This document shows, piece by piece, positions 35,640-44,930 of a stretch of 64,000 bases of DNA. Below the pieces are notes generated by a model that was not told where the DNA came from, ran no database searches, and worked only from the letters and a program-made list of their open reading frames with translations. The stretch is from positions 62,001-126,000 of the forward strand of contig NZ_NKRG01000001.1 in assembly GCF_003351105.1 (NCBI RefSeq), written 5' to 3'. The DNA is from Thermosipho africanus Ob7 (GTDB lineage: Bacteria; Thermotogota; Thermotogae; Thermotogales; Fervidobacteriaceae). The position numbers and the translations under genes were made by a program. The stretch's first letter is position 1, and every line of letters begins with the position of its first letter.

Positions 35640-36755
35640 TTGAAAGTATTAGGCTTAATTCTTGCAGGGGGAAAAAGTGAGAACCTGGGAAAGCTAGTTT
35701 ACAAACGTGCAAGTGCAGCCCTACCTATAGCTGGAAAATATAGAGCAATAGATTTTACTTTGAGTAACATGGTTAATTCTGGAATTATAAAAGTAGGGGT
35801 TCTAACGCAATATAACCCTAGAAGTTTAATGGATCACCTTGGTTCTGGTAAAGAATGGGATTTAGATAGAAAAAAAGGTGGTTTATTTATTTTGCAACCT
35901 TATATAGGTTTTTCTGGTGAATATTGGTATAAAGGTACTGCAGATGCAATATTTCAAAATATGACTATACTAAGACGTGGGGAAGAAGATTATGTATTGA
36001 TAGGCTCAGGAGATCATATTTACAAAATGAATTATAGCGATCTTTATATGTATCATTTTTCAAAAGGTGCAGATATAACTCTTGTAACAAAAGAGCTCGA
36101 TGATACGTACGATATAAGTCAATATGGAAGTGTCGTTGTAGATGAAAATATGAAAATTACTCAATTTTATGAAAAAGTAGAAAATCCTCCAACTAGAAGG
36201 GCATTTTTGGGGATATACTTTATTAACAAACACCTTTTAATGGAGTTGCTATATTCTACGGTGCCTAATGGAGGAAACGATCTTTTACTAGACGTTATAT
36301 TACCTCGACTTGATGAACTTAATGTATATGCATATGATTTTAAGGGATATTGGAGAAATATTAAAAAAGGTATTGATGAATATTTCAAAATAAATATGGA
36401 TATTATTAATGATAGGAATGTAAGGGAAGAATTGTTTTATCAAAATGGTAAAGTGTACACTAAATTAAAAGATTTTCCACCTGCAAAATTTACATCTAAT
36501 TCCGAAGTTATAAACTCTATAGTTGCAGATGGAAGTATTATTTCAGGTAGTGTGAAAAATTCTGTTCTTTTTAGAGGAACTATTGTAAAGGCTGGTGCAA
36601 AAATAGAAAATTCGATAATTATGCAAGGTACAGTAATTGAAGAGGGTGCTGTTGTAAAGAATGCTATACTGGATAAAGATTGTCATGTTAGAGAAGGTCA
36701 AGTTATAATTGGTGAAGATGAATTAGTGGTACTTGAAAAGAGGACTATAATATAG
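35640..36755 (+). CDS. glgD: GlgD-like glucose-1-phosphate adenylyltransferase subunit (probably regulatory)
   Basis: 371 residues. Nucleotidyltransferase N-terminal domain and a C-terminal left-handed beta helix (hexapeptide repeats [34 protein letters not shown]). The catalytic P-loop-like motif is altered: [19 protein letters not shown] in place of GGxGTRL-LT-Rx-KP, so the usual Arg and Lys are missing, as in GlgD subunits that modulate GlgC. The next gene is the catalytic subunit, 11 bases away. TTG start 7 bases after AGG. Confidence 0.88.
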   Translation: MKVLGLILAGGKSENLGKLVYKRASAALPIAGKYRAIDFTLSNMVNSGIIKVGVLTQYNPRSLMDHLGSGKEWDLDRKKGGLFILQPYIGFSGEYWYKGTADAIFQNMTILRRGEEDYVLIGSGDHIYKMNYSDLYMYHFSKGADITLVTKELDDTYDISQYGSVVVDENMKITQFYEKVENPPTRRAFLGIYFINKHLLMELLYSTVPNGGNDLLLDVILPRLDELNVYAYDFKGYWRNIKKGIDEYFKINMDIINDRNVREELFYQNGKVYTKLKDFPPAKFTSNSEVINSIVADGSIISGSVKNSVLFRGTIVKAGAKIENSIIMQGTVIEEGAVVKNAILDKDCHVREGQVIIGEDELVVLEKRTII

Positions 36756-36766
36756 GGGTTGATAGC

Positions 36767-38005
36767 GTGAAGAATGTTGTTGCGCTTATTTTAGCTGGTG
36801 GTCAAGGTACAAGACTTGGAGTATTAACTGAAAAGATAGCAAAACCTGCTGTTCAATTTGGAGGGAAATATAGACTTATTGATTTTACATTAAGTAATTG
36901 TGTTAATTCAGGAATTTATAAAATTGGAGTTTTGACACAATATAAGCCACATCTTTTGAATCAGCATATAGGAATAGGTAAACCTTGGGATTTAGATAGA
37001 AAAGATGGTGGAGTAACTATTTTGCAACCCTATTATACTGAAAAAAAAGGTGTTTGGTATAATGGTACAGCAGATGCTGTTTATAGAAATATAGAATTTG
37101 TAGATGATTATAATCCAGAATATGTTGTTATTTTATCAGGGGATCATATCTATTCAATGGATTATAATGAACTGCTTGATTATCATAAAGCTAAAAGTGC
37201 ACTTGCAACTGTTGCTTGTATGGAAGTTCCACTATCAGAAGCTAGTAGGTTTGGTATAATGGTTACTGATCTTGAAAATAGAATAATAGAATTTCAAGAA
37301 AAGCCTAAACAGCCTAAATCTACACTTGCTTCATTAGGTATTTATGTTTTCCAGTGGAGTTTTATAAGAGAAGTATTAATTGAAGATGCGAAAAATGATC
37401 AGAGTTCTCACGATTTTGGTAAAGATATCATTCCAAAGATTATTCAAACAGAAAGAGTTTTTGCATTTCCATTTGATGGTTATTGGAAAGATGTAGGAAC
37501 AATTTATTCATACTGGGAATCTAACTTAGAACTTACAAGGCCAATACCACCTTTCAATATTCATGATGAAAATTGGCGTATTTATACTCACTCTAAAGAA
37601 ATGCCTCCTGCTTACATAGCAGATAGTACAAAAGTTAAAAATTCACTTATTAGTGAGGGATGTGAAATTTACGGTGCTGTTTCAAATTCCGTTCTTGCAC
37701 AAGGTGTGGAAATTGGGAAAGGTTCAGTTGTTAAAAATTCAGTTATAATGAGTAATGTAAGAATTGGTGAAAATTGTTATATTGAAAATGCTATAATTGC
37801 TGAAAATGTAGTTATTGGAGATTTTGTAAAGATTGGAGTTGGAGAATTTGCAGAAAGTAAATTAAATAAAAAGGTTTACAATTCAGAAATAACCGTCATT
37901 GGTATGGATAGTATTATTGAAAGTAAAGTTGAAATTGGTAAAAACTGTGTAGTTGGAATTGATAAGATTGTGAATAAGAATTTAAATTCAGGTGAATATA
38001 TATAG
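36767..38005 (+). CDS. glgC: Glucose-1-phosphate adenylyltransferase, catalytic subunit
   Basis: 412 residues. Makes ADP-glucose for glycogen. Seen: intact [23 protein letters not shown] with the catalytic Arg and Lys, [18 protein letters not shown] near 38, [11 protein letters not shown] near 97, VILSGDHIY near 120, and [11 protein letters not shown] sugar-phosphate site near 170, then beta-helix repeats to the C-terminus. GTG start with GGGG 8 bases upstream. It likely forms a heterotetramer with the preceding GlgD. Glycogen synthase is not in the window. Confidence 0.95.
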   Translation: MKNVVALILAGGQGTRLGVLTEKIAKPAVQFGGKYRLIDFTLSNCVNSGIYKIGVLTQYKPHLLNQHIGIGKPWDLDRKDGGVTILQPYYTEKKGVWYNGTADAVYRNIEFVDDYNPEYVVILSGDHIYSMDYNELLDYHKAKSALATVACMEVPLSEASRFGIMVTDLENRIIEFQEKPKQPKSTLASLGIYVFQWSFIREVLIEDAKNDQSSHDFGKDIIPKIIQTERVFAFPFDGYWKDVGTIYSYWESNLELTRPIPPFNIHDENWRIYTHSKEMPPAYIADSTKVKNSLISEGCEIYGAVSNSVLAQGVEIGKGSVVKNSVIMSNVRIGENCYIENAIIAENVVIGDFVKIGVGEFAESKLNKKVYNSEITVIGMDSIIESKVEIGKNCVVGIDKIVNKNLNSGEYI

Positions 38006-38017
38006 GGGGTTTAATGA

Positions 38018-39007
38018 ATGGACCTATATTTTGTTAAGGTAAAAGGAAGAAGTAAAGCTACTGCGGAAGAATTTGTTGGCTTTCTTTTTGGGAAAGCTAA
38101 TAATGCGCCGGATTTTGATTTTTTGATGGTACCACTTAGATTTTCTGAGCAACTAGAAGAGATAGACTTAAATGATAATATTTTAGATTTTAAGGAGAAA
38201 TATAACAAGTTAAAAAATGAACTGATGAAAGAATCAGTCGTTGAGGATTTGACAATTTCTTTTAATTCATTTTTGAATACAATTTTTAATAAAAGAGGGA
38301 AAATTGCTGTAGGTGTTGAAATTACGGCTGCAGTAAAGGAAAATGACATGGAACTTTTAAAAGTTATATTATCCGGTTTAATTGAAGAATGGTCTCCAAA
38401 ACCTGACTTGGAGGTAGTAGCAGATGGTTTAACGCTTGAGGAATATTCGGCTTATAACGTTCTAGATATGAAAGAAGACTTTGAAGATGTAATTGTAAGT
38501 GACTTGTATAAAAGATCCGACCTTGAAAAGCTGCCAGAATTTTTCCCTGTTATTGATCCAATAGGTGGAGAATCAATTACTAAATTTGACGTGGGAGATG
38601 TTATATATGTAGTTCCTGTGGATATAAATAAATTGGAGGAAAAATTAAGGCAAAAATATCCAAAAAATTTTGGCGAAGACAATAAAGTCTTACCATTTCC
38701 TGCAAGAATTTTGGCTAAGGAAATGGTTCCTACAAAAAAAGGATATTTGTATTTATGTAAAATAGACCTTGGCGATGAAATTTATGGAAAATTTGTAGTA
38801 AGTCCTTCATTTAAATTGTTATATGATGAAAATGTTTTGATAGAGAAGCAAAAAAATACAGAAAAGGTTTCAGAACATAAAGTAAAAATAGTAAAACCTG
38901 CTAATTTAAATGTTCCTGGCGGTTCTGAGCTTTTCTGGGCATTTATAACTACTATGATATTCTCTGGGCTTTTGATTATAATACTTTACTTTCTAAAGAT
39001 ACTATAG
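38018..39007 (+). CDS. Tail-anchored protein of unknown function
   Basis: 329 residues. The body is soluble and acidic with no recognised motif; a single hydrophobic helix at about 308-327 lies at the extreme C-terminus, followed by only a couple of residues, so it should be tail-anchored with its bulk in the cytoplasm. The family seems to be a Thermotogales-type uncharacterised protein, but I cannot assign it. ATG 38018 has GGGGG 8 bases upstream. It sits between glgC and the ispF fusion. Confidence 0.7.
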   Translation: MDLYFVKVKGRSKATAEEFVGFLFGKANNAPDFDFLMVPLRFSEQLEEIDLNDNILDFKEKYNKLKNELMKESVVEDLTISFNSFLNTIFNKRGKIAVGVEITAAVKENDMELLKVILSGLIEEWSPKPDLEVVADGLTLEEYSAYNVLDMKEDFEDVIVSDLYKRSDLEKLPEFFPVIDPIGGESITKFDVGDVIYVVPVDINKLEEKLRQKYPKNFGEDNKVLPFPARILAKEMVPTKKGYLYLCKIDLGDEIYGKFVVSPSFKLLYDENVLIEKQKNTEKVSEHKVKIVKPANLNVPGGSELFWAFITTMIFSGLLIIILYFLKIL

Positions 39008-39019
39008 GAGAGTGTATTA

Positions 39020-40018
39020 ATGAAATTTACGACAATTAACGAAGATAATTACATAGATTGCGCTAAATTCATATATGAAGAAAAAAAAGAATACTTTGAT
39101 TATTTATTTAAAAAAGATGCCTTTGAAATAATTAAAAAGGCAATACTTTTTAATATTCCTCCTTTCTTAATGGAAAATTCACTTGTAATTGAAAGTGATG
39201 AAGGAAAAATTTTAGGTGTTCTCCTTTATGCTTCTAAAAGTGCTTTTAGGCACAGATATGAAAAGTGGATTAAAATTTTAGGATTGAAAGTTTTGGGTAC
39301 AGGTGTTAAATTAGCATCTATAATAGGTCAAATTTTGTTGAATTTTTCAGTAGATGATGTATATATTATTTCTCTTTCTGCACAAGATTTTTACTTGGAA
39401 TATGAGCTTTTATATAGATTTGTAATATCACATGATTATAACAGAATTTTGACGGATGTTACAGAAGGATTAATTGAAAAGTATAAAAGAATGGGATTTG
39501 TTGTGGAGAAGGGGTTGGATAATAAGATATTTAGAATGTATAAAAAATCAAAATTGAATATTGCAAGTGGAATAGGATGGGATACCCATCCTATAAAAAA
39601 AGATCGAAAATTAATTTTAGGTGGTGTAGAGATAGAATCAGATATAGGGCTTGATGGTCATTCGGATGCAGATGTTTTGATTCATAGTATTGTAGATTCA
39701 TTTGTAGGTGTTTCACTGAAAAAAGATATAGGTGAACTTTTTCCAGAAAAAGATGTTCCAAAAGGTATAAGTAGTGTTTTTATTCTTGAAAATGTTCTAA
39801 AGAGTATGAAAGAAAATGGTTTTTTTCCAGAAAGCGTTGACTGCGTGTTAATTACCGATTTTAGACTTGGAAAGTATAGGGCTGAAATTTCAAAAAATCT
39901 AGAAAAGATTATTAATTGCCCTGTAAGTATAAAGTTTAAGACTGGAAATAATGTATATCCGGAAACTAATCTCAAAGCAATGACTGCAATGTGTGTGAGC
40001 AATATTATATCTATTTAG
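39020..40018 (+). CDS. Fusion of GNAT-like acetyltransferase domain and IspF-like MEcPP synthase
   Basis: 332 residues. Residues 1-175 look like a GNAT N-acetyltransferase (SLVIESDEGKILGVLLYAS strands near 54, GLIEKYKRMGFVVEKG near 150). Residues 180-332 match IspF, which converts CDP-methylerythritol phosphate to MEcPP: metal motif GWDTHP near 188, LILGGVEI, GHSDADVLIH near 212 and DIGELFPEKD. The C-terminal nucleotide-contact motif, normally ATTTEKLGF, is replaced by FKTGNNVYPETN, so activity may be changed. IspF is usually a stand-alone protein of about 155 residues. The start at ATG 39020 is well spaced from GGAGA, and the frame is continuous, so the fusion is not a sequencing join as far as the sequence shows. 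Confidence 0.78.
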   Translation: MKFTTINEDNYIDCAKFIYEEKKEYFDYLFKKDAFEIIKKAILFNIPPFLMENSLVIESDEGKILGVLLYASKSAFRHRYEKWIKILGLKVLGTGVKLASIIGQILLNFSVDDVYIISLSAQDFYLEYELLYRFVISHDYNRILTDVTEGLIEKYKRMGFVVEKGLDNKIFRMYKKSKLNIASGIGWDTHPIKKDRKLILGGVEIESDIGLDGHSDADVLIHSIVDSFVGVSLKKDIGELFPEKDVPKGISSVFILENVLKSMKENGFFPESVDCVLITDFRLGKYRAEISKNLEKIINCPVSIKFKTGNNVYPETNLKAMTAMCVSNIISI

Positions 40019-40031
40019 GAGCGTGAAATGT

Positions 40032-40637
40032 ATGAGAAGATTAAGCGTATTTTTGATTTTATCTATATTTATACTTTCTTTTTCAAGTGTGTATAACATA
40101 AAAATTGGTGAAACGTCGTTTGGAACTTCTGTACTGATTAAAGTTGATCCACAAACCTATAGAAGTATATCTACGATAGATTATGGAGTTGTATACACAG
40201 TTGACGCTACAACTGTATATGACGGCTTATGGTTTAAAAGTTATGTGGCTGCTTTTACTGTTGATGGAAGTTTTACTGGAGTTTTAAAAGCCGAAAATAA
40301 TGGAAATGAAATTAATTTTGTTTATGAGACTAGATATGGTTCAAAGACAAGTTATAAACTTTCAGGTGGAAAGTTTGTTATACTTGATAACAATTTTATT
40401 TTGGCACATATTGAAAGGCTATTAGAGTATCCTATACCTTATTTTCAACTTGTTGTACCACAGTTAATTTTTAATCCTTCAAAGACAGAATTTGCAACTG
40501 GACAAGCAAGTTTAAAGAAAAATGGAGAAATTTTTGAAATAAAATTTCAAGACGAGAGTATAAAAATAAAATATGAAAATGGGAAAATAATAAGTCTTGA
40601 GTATCCCGGATTTGTAAAGGTGGAGTTGAAAGAGTGA
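40032..40637 (+). CDS. Exported beta-rich protein of unknown function
   Basis: About 201 residues. An N-terminal signal peptide (MRRLSVFLILSIFILSFSS) is followed by alternating polar/aromatic strands and no helix-rich region. No family recognised; the pattern is compatible with a periplasmic lipid- or envelope-related beta protein. ATG 40032 was chosen over GTG 40023, which is in the ribosome site GGAGCGTG. It overlaps the rsmA start by 4 bases. Confidence 0.72.
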   Translation: MRRLSVFLILSIFILSFSSVYNIKIGETSFGTSVLIKVDPQTYRSISTIDYGVVYTVDATTVYDGLWFKSYVAAFTVDGSFTGVLKAENNGNEINFVYETRYGSKTSYKLSGGKFVILDNNFILAHIERLLEYPIPYFQLVVPQLIFNPSKTEFATGQASLKKNGEIFEIKFQDESIKIKYENGKIISLEYPGFVKVELKE

Positions 40638-41419
40638 AAATTGCTGATTATTTAAGGCAATATAAATTAAACTTAAAAAAGTCACTGGGGCAGAATTTTC
40701 TTACAAATATGGAAATTGCAAAGAAAATAGTAGAAAGTGCAGATATTCAAACTGGTGAGACTGTTCTTGAAATAGGTCCCGGCGCTGGAACGATTACGGA
40801 ACTTTTGATTAAAAAAGGAGCAAATGTTGTAGCGGTTGAAATTGACAAAAGATTAACTCCCATTTTGGACAGGTTTAATGAGTTTGAAAATTTTAAAATT
40901 TATTATCAAGATTTTTTAAAATTTGATATGAAGCTTCTGGGAGAAAATTTCAAGGTTGTTTCAAATATACCATATTCAATAACGGGAATGATAATAAAAA
41001 AAATACTTTTTTCCAAGTTTTCAACAGCTGTTTTAATGGTTCAAAAAGAAGTTGGAGATAGATTATTAGCAAAGCCCGGTGAGGATAGAAGTTTTTTAAC
41101 TGTTGTGGTTCAAACATTTACAGATATTGAGAAAGTATTACATGTTTCAAAAGGGAATTTTGTTCCACCACCTCAAGTTGATAGTGTAGTATTAAAATTT
41201 ACCCGTAAGGAAAATATTTATGAAAAATATAATATAGAAGAGTTTTGGACTTTTGTATCAAAATGTTTTGAAAAAAAGCGAAAAACTCTTTTGAATAATT
41301 TGAAAGGTTTTGTCAAAAATTTGGACTGTTTTTCGGAATTTGATCTAAAATTGCGTCCACAACAGCTTTCAAACGATGATTTCTTAAAACTTTTTGAAAA
41401 ATATAAAGGATGCAAATAG
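40634..41419 (+). CDS. rsmA: 16S rRNA dimethyladenosine transferase RsmA (KsgA)
   Basis: 261 residues. Dimethylates A1518 and A1519 of 16S rRNA with SAM during small-subunit maturation. Seen: SLGQNFLTNMEIAKKIV near 15, the SAM motif VLEIGPGAGTITELLI near 45, the catalytic NIPYSITG near 115, and FVPPPQVDSVVLKF near 178. GTG start. The last codons and stop lie in the left arm and loop of a terminator hairpin. Confidence 0.97.
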   Translation: MKIADYLRQYKLNLKKSLGQNFLTNMEIAKKIVESADIQTGETVLEIGPGAGTITELLIKKGANVVAVEIDKRLTPILDRFNEFENFKIYYQDFLKFDMKLLGENFKVVSNIPYSITGMIIKKILFSKFSTAVLMVQKEVGDRLLAKPGEDRSFLTVVVQTFTDIEKVLHVSKGNFVPPPQVDSVVLKFTRKENIYEKYNIEEFWTFVSKCFEKKRKTLLNNLKGFVKNLDCFSEFDLKLRPQQLSNDDFLKLFEKYKGCK

Positions 41420-41430
41420 CATCCTTTTTT
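41405..41430 (+). terminator. Intrinsic terminator overlapping the rsmA stop
   Basis: AAAGGATGC (41405-41413) and GCATCCTTT (41419-41427) form a 9-bp stem with a 5-base loop and a run of T residues. The rsmA stop TAG (41417-41419) lies in the loop and first base of the right arm. fmt starts only 18 bases later without a visible promoter of its own, so read-through or partial termination is probable. Confidence 0.75.
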
Positions 41431-41447
41431 ATTGAAGGAGGTAAGCT

Positions 41448-42362
41448 ATGAGAATACTATTTTTAGGAACCCCTTCTTTTGCAAGTGAACATCTTGAGTT
41501 TTTAATAAAAAATAATTTTGATGTTGTAGCAGTTATTTCGCAACCTGATAAACCAAAGGGGAGGGGTAAAAAGGTTCAACCTACTCCAGTAAAAGAGGTT
41601 GCACAAAAATATAATATTCCTGTCTTTCAACCAACAAAACTTACAAGTGAGGGACTTTCGATTATTGAAAGATATAAGCCAGATCTAGGAATTGTAGTTG
41701 CTTATGGAAAACTTTTAAAACCTCCATTTTTAAATGCAATTCCTTTTTATAATATACATGCTTCGCTTCTTCCAAAATACCGAGGTGCCGCACCAATTCA
41801 AAGGGCGTTAGAAAATGGTGAAAGTGTAACAGGAATTACTATTTTTAAAATTGGTGAAGGGATGGATGATGGACCTATTGCTTTGAAGAAAGAAATAAGT
41901 GTTGGTGAATTTGAAACATTTGGTAGCTTGTATGAAAAACTTTTAAGTCTTGGAAAAGAGGCATTGTTGGAGTTTTTAAATAATTATCCTCCTAATCTTT
42001 ATCCACAAGAAGGTGAGCCAACTTATGCGCCAAAAATTTCAAAAGAAGATTTGGAATTAGATTTTTCTGCTGATTATATGACTGTAAAAAATAAAATCAG
42101 AGCATATGATCCTATTCCTGGTGTTAGGTCGGTTTTGAAGGGAAAGATAGTAAAACTTTTCCAAGTCTTTTATGTTGAAGCAGATGAAAATATAAAAGAA
42201 TATGGAAAGGTGCTAAAGATAAATAATGAAGGTGGATTTATTAGTGCAAAGGGTGGAATTGTAGGGATTAAATATATTCAGTTTCCAGGTAAAAAGCCTA
42301 TAACTTTTCTTGATGCGAAAAATGGAGGGCTTGTAAAAGAGGGTGACAAGTTTGAGAGTTAA
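41448..42362 (+). CDS. fmt: Methionyl-tRNA formyltransferase
   Basis: 304 residues. Formylates Met-tRNAi using 10-formyl-THF. Seen: [19 protein letters not shown] at the start, [24 protein letters not shown], the catalytic [19 protein letters not shown] near 103-121, and the GEGMDDGPI motif near 140; C-terminal OB-like domain to residue 304. GGAGG is well placed before ATG 41448. It overlaps the trmFO start by 11 bases. Confidence 0.97.
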   Translation: MRILFLGTPSFASEHLEFLIKNNFDVVAVISQPDKPKGRGKKVQPTPVKEVAQKYNIPVFQPTKLTSEGLSIIERYKPDLGIVVAYGKLLKPPFLNAIPFYNIHASLLPKYRGAAPIQRALENGESVTGITIFKIGEGMDDGPIALKKEISVGEFETFGSLYEKLLSLGKEALLEFLNNYPPNLYPQEGEPTYAPKISKEDLELDFSADYMTVKNKIRAYDPIPGVRSVLKGKIVKLFQVFYVEADENIKEYGKVLKINNEGGFISAKGGIVGIKYIQFPGKKPITFLDAKNGGLVKEGDKFES

Positions 42363-43641
42363 TATTGTTGGGGCTGGACTTGCTGGTGTTGAAGTTGCAT
42401 ATAAATTATTGAGGGAAGGATTTAAAGTTAGAATTTTTGAGCAAAAACCTGTGAAGTTCTCACCAGTACATAAAATGGAGACTTTTGGGGAACTTGTATG
42501 TAGCAATTCTTTAAAGTCCGAAAGTTTAAAAAATGCTGAGGGGATATTGAAAGAAGAGATGAAACTTCTTGATTCACTAGTTTTGAATTGTGCATACAAA
42601 ACAAGAGTTCCTGCTGGAAAAGCATTAGCTGTTGATAGAGAAAAATTTTCACAATGTATTACAAAAGTCTTAGAAAGTTTTGAAAATATTGAGATAGTAA
42701 GAAAAGAAGTTGAAAAAATAGATCTAGATACGAATGAAATTTGGGTAGTTGCAACTGGGCCTACTACAGATGGAAAATTTGCGCAATGGCTTTCTAAGTT
42801 AACAGGTGGATTTTTAAACTTTTTTGATGCAGTTGCACCAATAATTTCAAGAGATAGTATTGACTTTAATAAATGTTTTGTAGGCGATAGATATGGTGTT
42901 GGAACAGGAGATTATATTAATTGCCCTATGACAAAAGAAGAATATGAAAGATTTTATCGTGAATTAGTTAATGCTGAAATGATTGAAATGAAAGACTTTG
43001 ATAGAAAGCTTCTTTTTGAAAGATGCCAACCAATTGAAGAGATAGCAAAAAGTGGCGAAAAATCTTTGTTATTTGGACCACTACGCCCGGTTGGATTAGT
43101 AAATCCACACACGGGAGAAATTCCTTATGCAGTTATACAATTAAGGAAAGAAGATGAAGAAGGGAATATGTATAATATTGTTGGATTTCAAACGCGTTTG
43201 AAATGGTCTGAACAAAAAAGAATAATTAGGCTCATTCCTGGGCTTGAAAATGCAGAGATTTTAAGATACGGTGTTATGCATAGAAATACGTATATTGATA
43301 CTCCAAGAGTTTTAGACGAATTTTTAAGACATAAGAAATATAAAAATATATTCTTTGCAGGTCAAATCACAGGTGTTGAAGGATATTTAGAATCTGCAGC
43401 TTGTGGTATATATGTTGGTTTAAATATATCTAGAATTTTAAGTGGGAAGGAACCTGTAAAATTACCTCCTAAGACCATGATGGGTGCATTAATTAATTAT
43501 ATTACAAAAGCTGATGAATTAAAACCTATGTATGCAAATTTTGGTTTAATAAACGTTAAGATGAAGAAAAATGAAAAGAGAGAGAAACTTCATGAAATAT
43601 GTATAAATGAAATGAAAAATTTTTTGAATATGCTAAAATAA
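42352..43641 (+). CDS. trmFO: Folate-dependent tRNA (m5U54) methyltransferase TrmFO
   Basis: About 429 residues. FAD/folate enzyme that methylates U54 of the tRNA T loop. Seen: the dinucleotide-binding [16 protein letters not shown] at the N-terminus, [26 protein letters not shown] near 45, [13 protein letters not shown] near 162, [11 protein letters not shown] near 240 and [24 protein letters not shown] near 340. The start was set at TTG 42352, 8 bases after GAGGG; GTG 42343 is in the ribosome site. Confidence 0.96.
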   Translation: MRVNIVGAGLAGVEVAYKLLREGFKVRIFEQKPVKFSPVHKMETFGELVCSNSLKSESLKNAEGILKEEMKLLDSLVLNCAYKTRVPAGKALAVDREKFSQCITKVLESFENIEIVRKEVEKIDLDTNEIWVVATGPTTDGKFAQWLSKLTGGFLNFFDAVAPIISRDSIDFNKCFVGDRYGVGTGDYINCPMTKEEYERFYRELVNAEMIEMKDFDRKLLFERCQPIEEIAKSGEKSLLFGPLRPVGLVNPHTGEIPYAVIQLRKEDEEGNMYNIVGFQTRLKWSEQKRIIRLIPGLENAEILRYGVMHRNTYIDTPRVLDEFLRHKKYKNIFFAGQITGVEGYLESAACGIYVGLNISRILSGKEPVKLPPKTMMGALINYITKADELKPMYANFGLINVKMKKNEKREKLHEICINEMKNFLNMLK

Positions 43642-43658
43642 GATAGAGGTGATTGATT

Positions 43659-44930
43659 TTGAAATATACACTACTTGGTTTTGGAATTAGTAATAAGGAA
43701 ATTTTGAAATATCTTTTAAAAAAAGGAGAAAGAGTTTTTGTAAGTGAAGGGAAAAAATTAAGTGAAGTTGATAAAGAGTTTTTGAATTCTTTTGGTGTGG
43801 ATTTTGAAGAAAATGGTCATACTGAAAAAGTATTAGATTCGGATGTTATCCTTGTTAGTCCTGGAATACATTTTGAGAATGATATAATCAAAAAGGCAAA
43901 GGAAAATAATATAAAGATAGATACGGAAATTTCTTTTTGTTTAAAAGAATTTGAAAAGATAAATTGGTTTCCTTATGTTATTGCAGTAACTGGTTCAGTG
44001 GGAAAGAGTACTACTGTATCTATGATTCAGCATGTATTAAACAAGTATAAAAGAACATTGCTTGCTGGAAATATAGGAATTCCTATAGCAAAGTTGTTGA
44101 ATGATGATTTAAGAGCTGATTATTTGGTCTTAGAAGTGAGTAGTTTTCAACTATTTTGGTCCGATAAATTCAAACCTAATATATCTTCGATTTTAAACAT
44201 TTATCCTAATCATTTGAATTGGCACCCGGAAATGAGTCACTATATAAATTCGAAATTTAAAATAACACTTTCCCAAGATGAGAATGATTTTTTTGTTTAT
44301 AACCCTAATGATGAATATATAGTTAAGAATCTTGGTAAAGTTAAAGCAAAGAAAGTTCCATTTAAATATGATTTTGAAATACATCAACTTCCAGAGCATT
44401 TAAGGTATAAACAAACTATTGAAAATGTAGCGGCTGCAAAGACTATTGTTGAAGTTGCAGGATTTGAATTTAATATAGATTTTTTGGAAGATTTTGAAAA
44501 GTTACCACACAGAATGGAATATGTTACTGAAATAAATGGAGTTAAATTTTTTAATGACTCAAAGGCAACTAATGCTGCTGCAGTAATAAGGGCAGTTGAA
44601 AATTTTGATGGAAAGCTGCATCTTATAATGGCTGGAATTGGGAAGAACGAAGATTATACTTTATTACGAAAAGTTCTGAAAAATTCTGTAAAAACTGTGG
44701 CTTTGGTTGGTCCAATCGCAAAAGATGTTAAGCCATATTTGGATGGGATTAATTTTATGGAATGTTCAAGTATAAATGAAGCTGTAAATCAATTATTTAG
44801 AATAGCAAATCCTGGCGATGTAATTATGTTAAGTCCAGGAGGTGCAAGTTTTGATGCATTTAAAAATTTTGAGGAGCGAGGAGAATATTTTAAGCAACTG
44901 GTGTTTCAATTAAAGGAGGGAAAATCTTGA
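43659..44930 (+). CDS. murD: UDP-N-acetylmuramoylalanine-D-glutamate ligase
   Basis: About 423 residues. Adds D-Glu to UDP-MurNAc-L-Ala in peptidoglycan synthesis. Seen: N-terminal Rossmann KYTLLGFGISNKEILKYL, the ATP loop AVTGSVGKSTTVSMIQHVL near 111, SSFQLFWSDKFKPNISSILNIYPNHLNWH near 160-190, LPHRMEYV near 285 and FFNDSKATNAAAVIRA. TTG 43659 has GAGG 9 bases upstream. An earlier TTG at 43653 is too close to the ribosome site. No other mur genes are adjacent. Confidence 0.95.
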   Translation: MKYTLLGFGISNKEILKYLLKKGERVFVSEGKKLSEVDKEFLNSFGVDFEENGHTEKVLDSDVILVSPGIHFENDIIKKAKENNIKIDTEISFCLKEFEKINWFPYVIAVTGSVGKSTTVSMIQHVLNKYKRTLLAGNIGIPIAKLLNDDLRADYLVLEVSSFQLFWSDKFKPNISSILNIYPNHLNWHPEMSHYINSKFKITLSQDENDFFVYNPNDEYIVKNLGKVKAKKVPFKYDFEIHQLPEHLRYKQTIENVAAAKTIVEVAGFEFNIDFLEDFEKLPHRMEYVTEINGVKFFNDSKATNAAAVIRAVENFDGKLHLIMAGIGKNEDYTLLRKVLKNSVKTVALVGPIAKDVKPYLDGINFMECSSINEAVNQLFRIANPGDVIMLSPGGASFDAFKNFEERGEYFKQLVFQLKEGKS

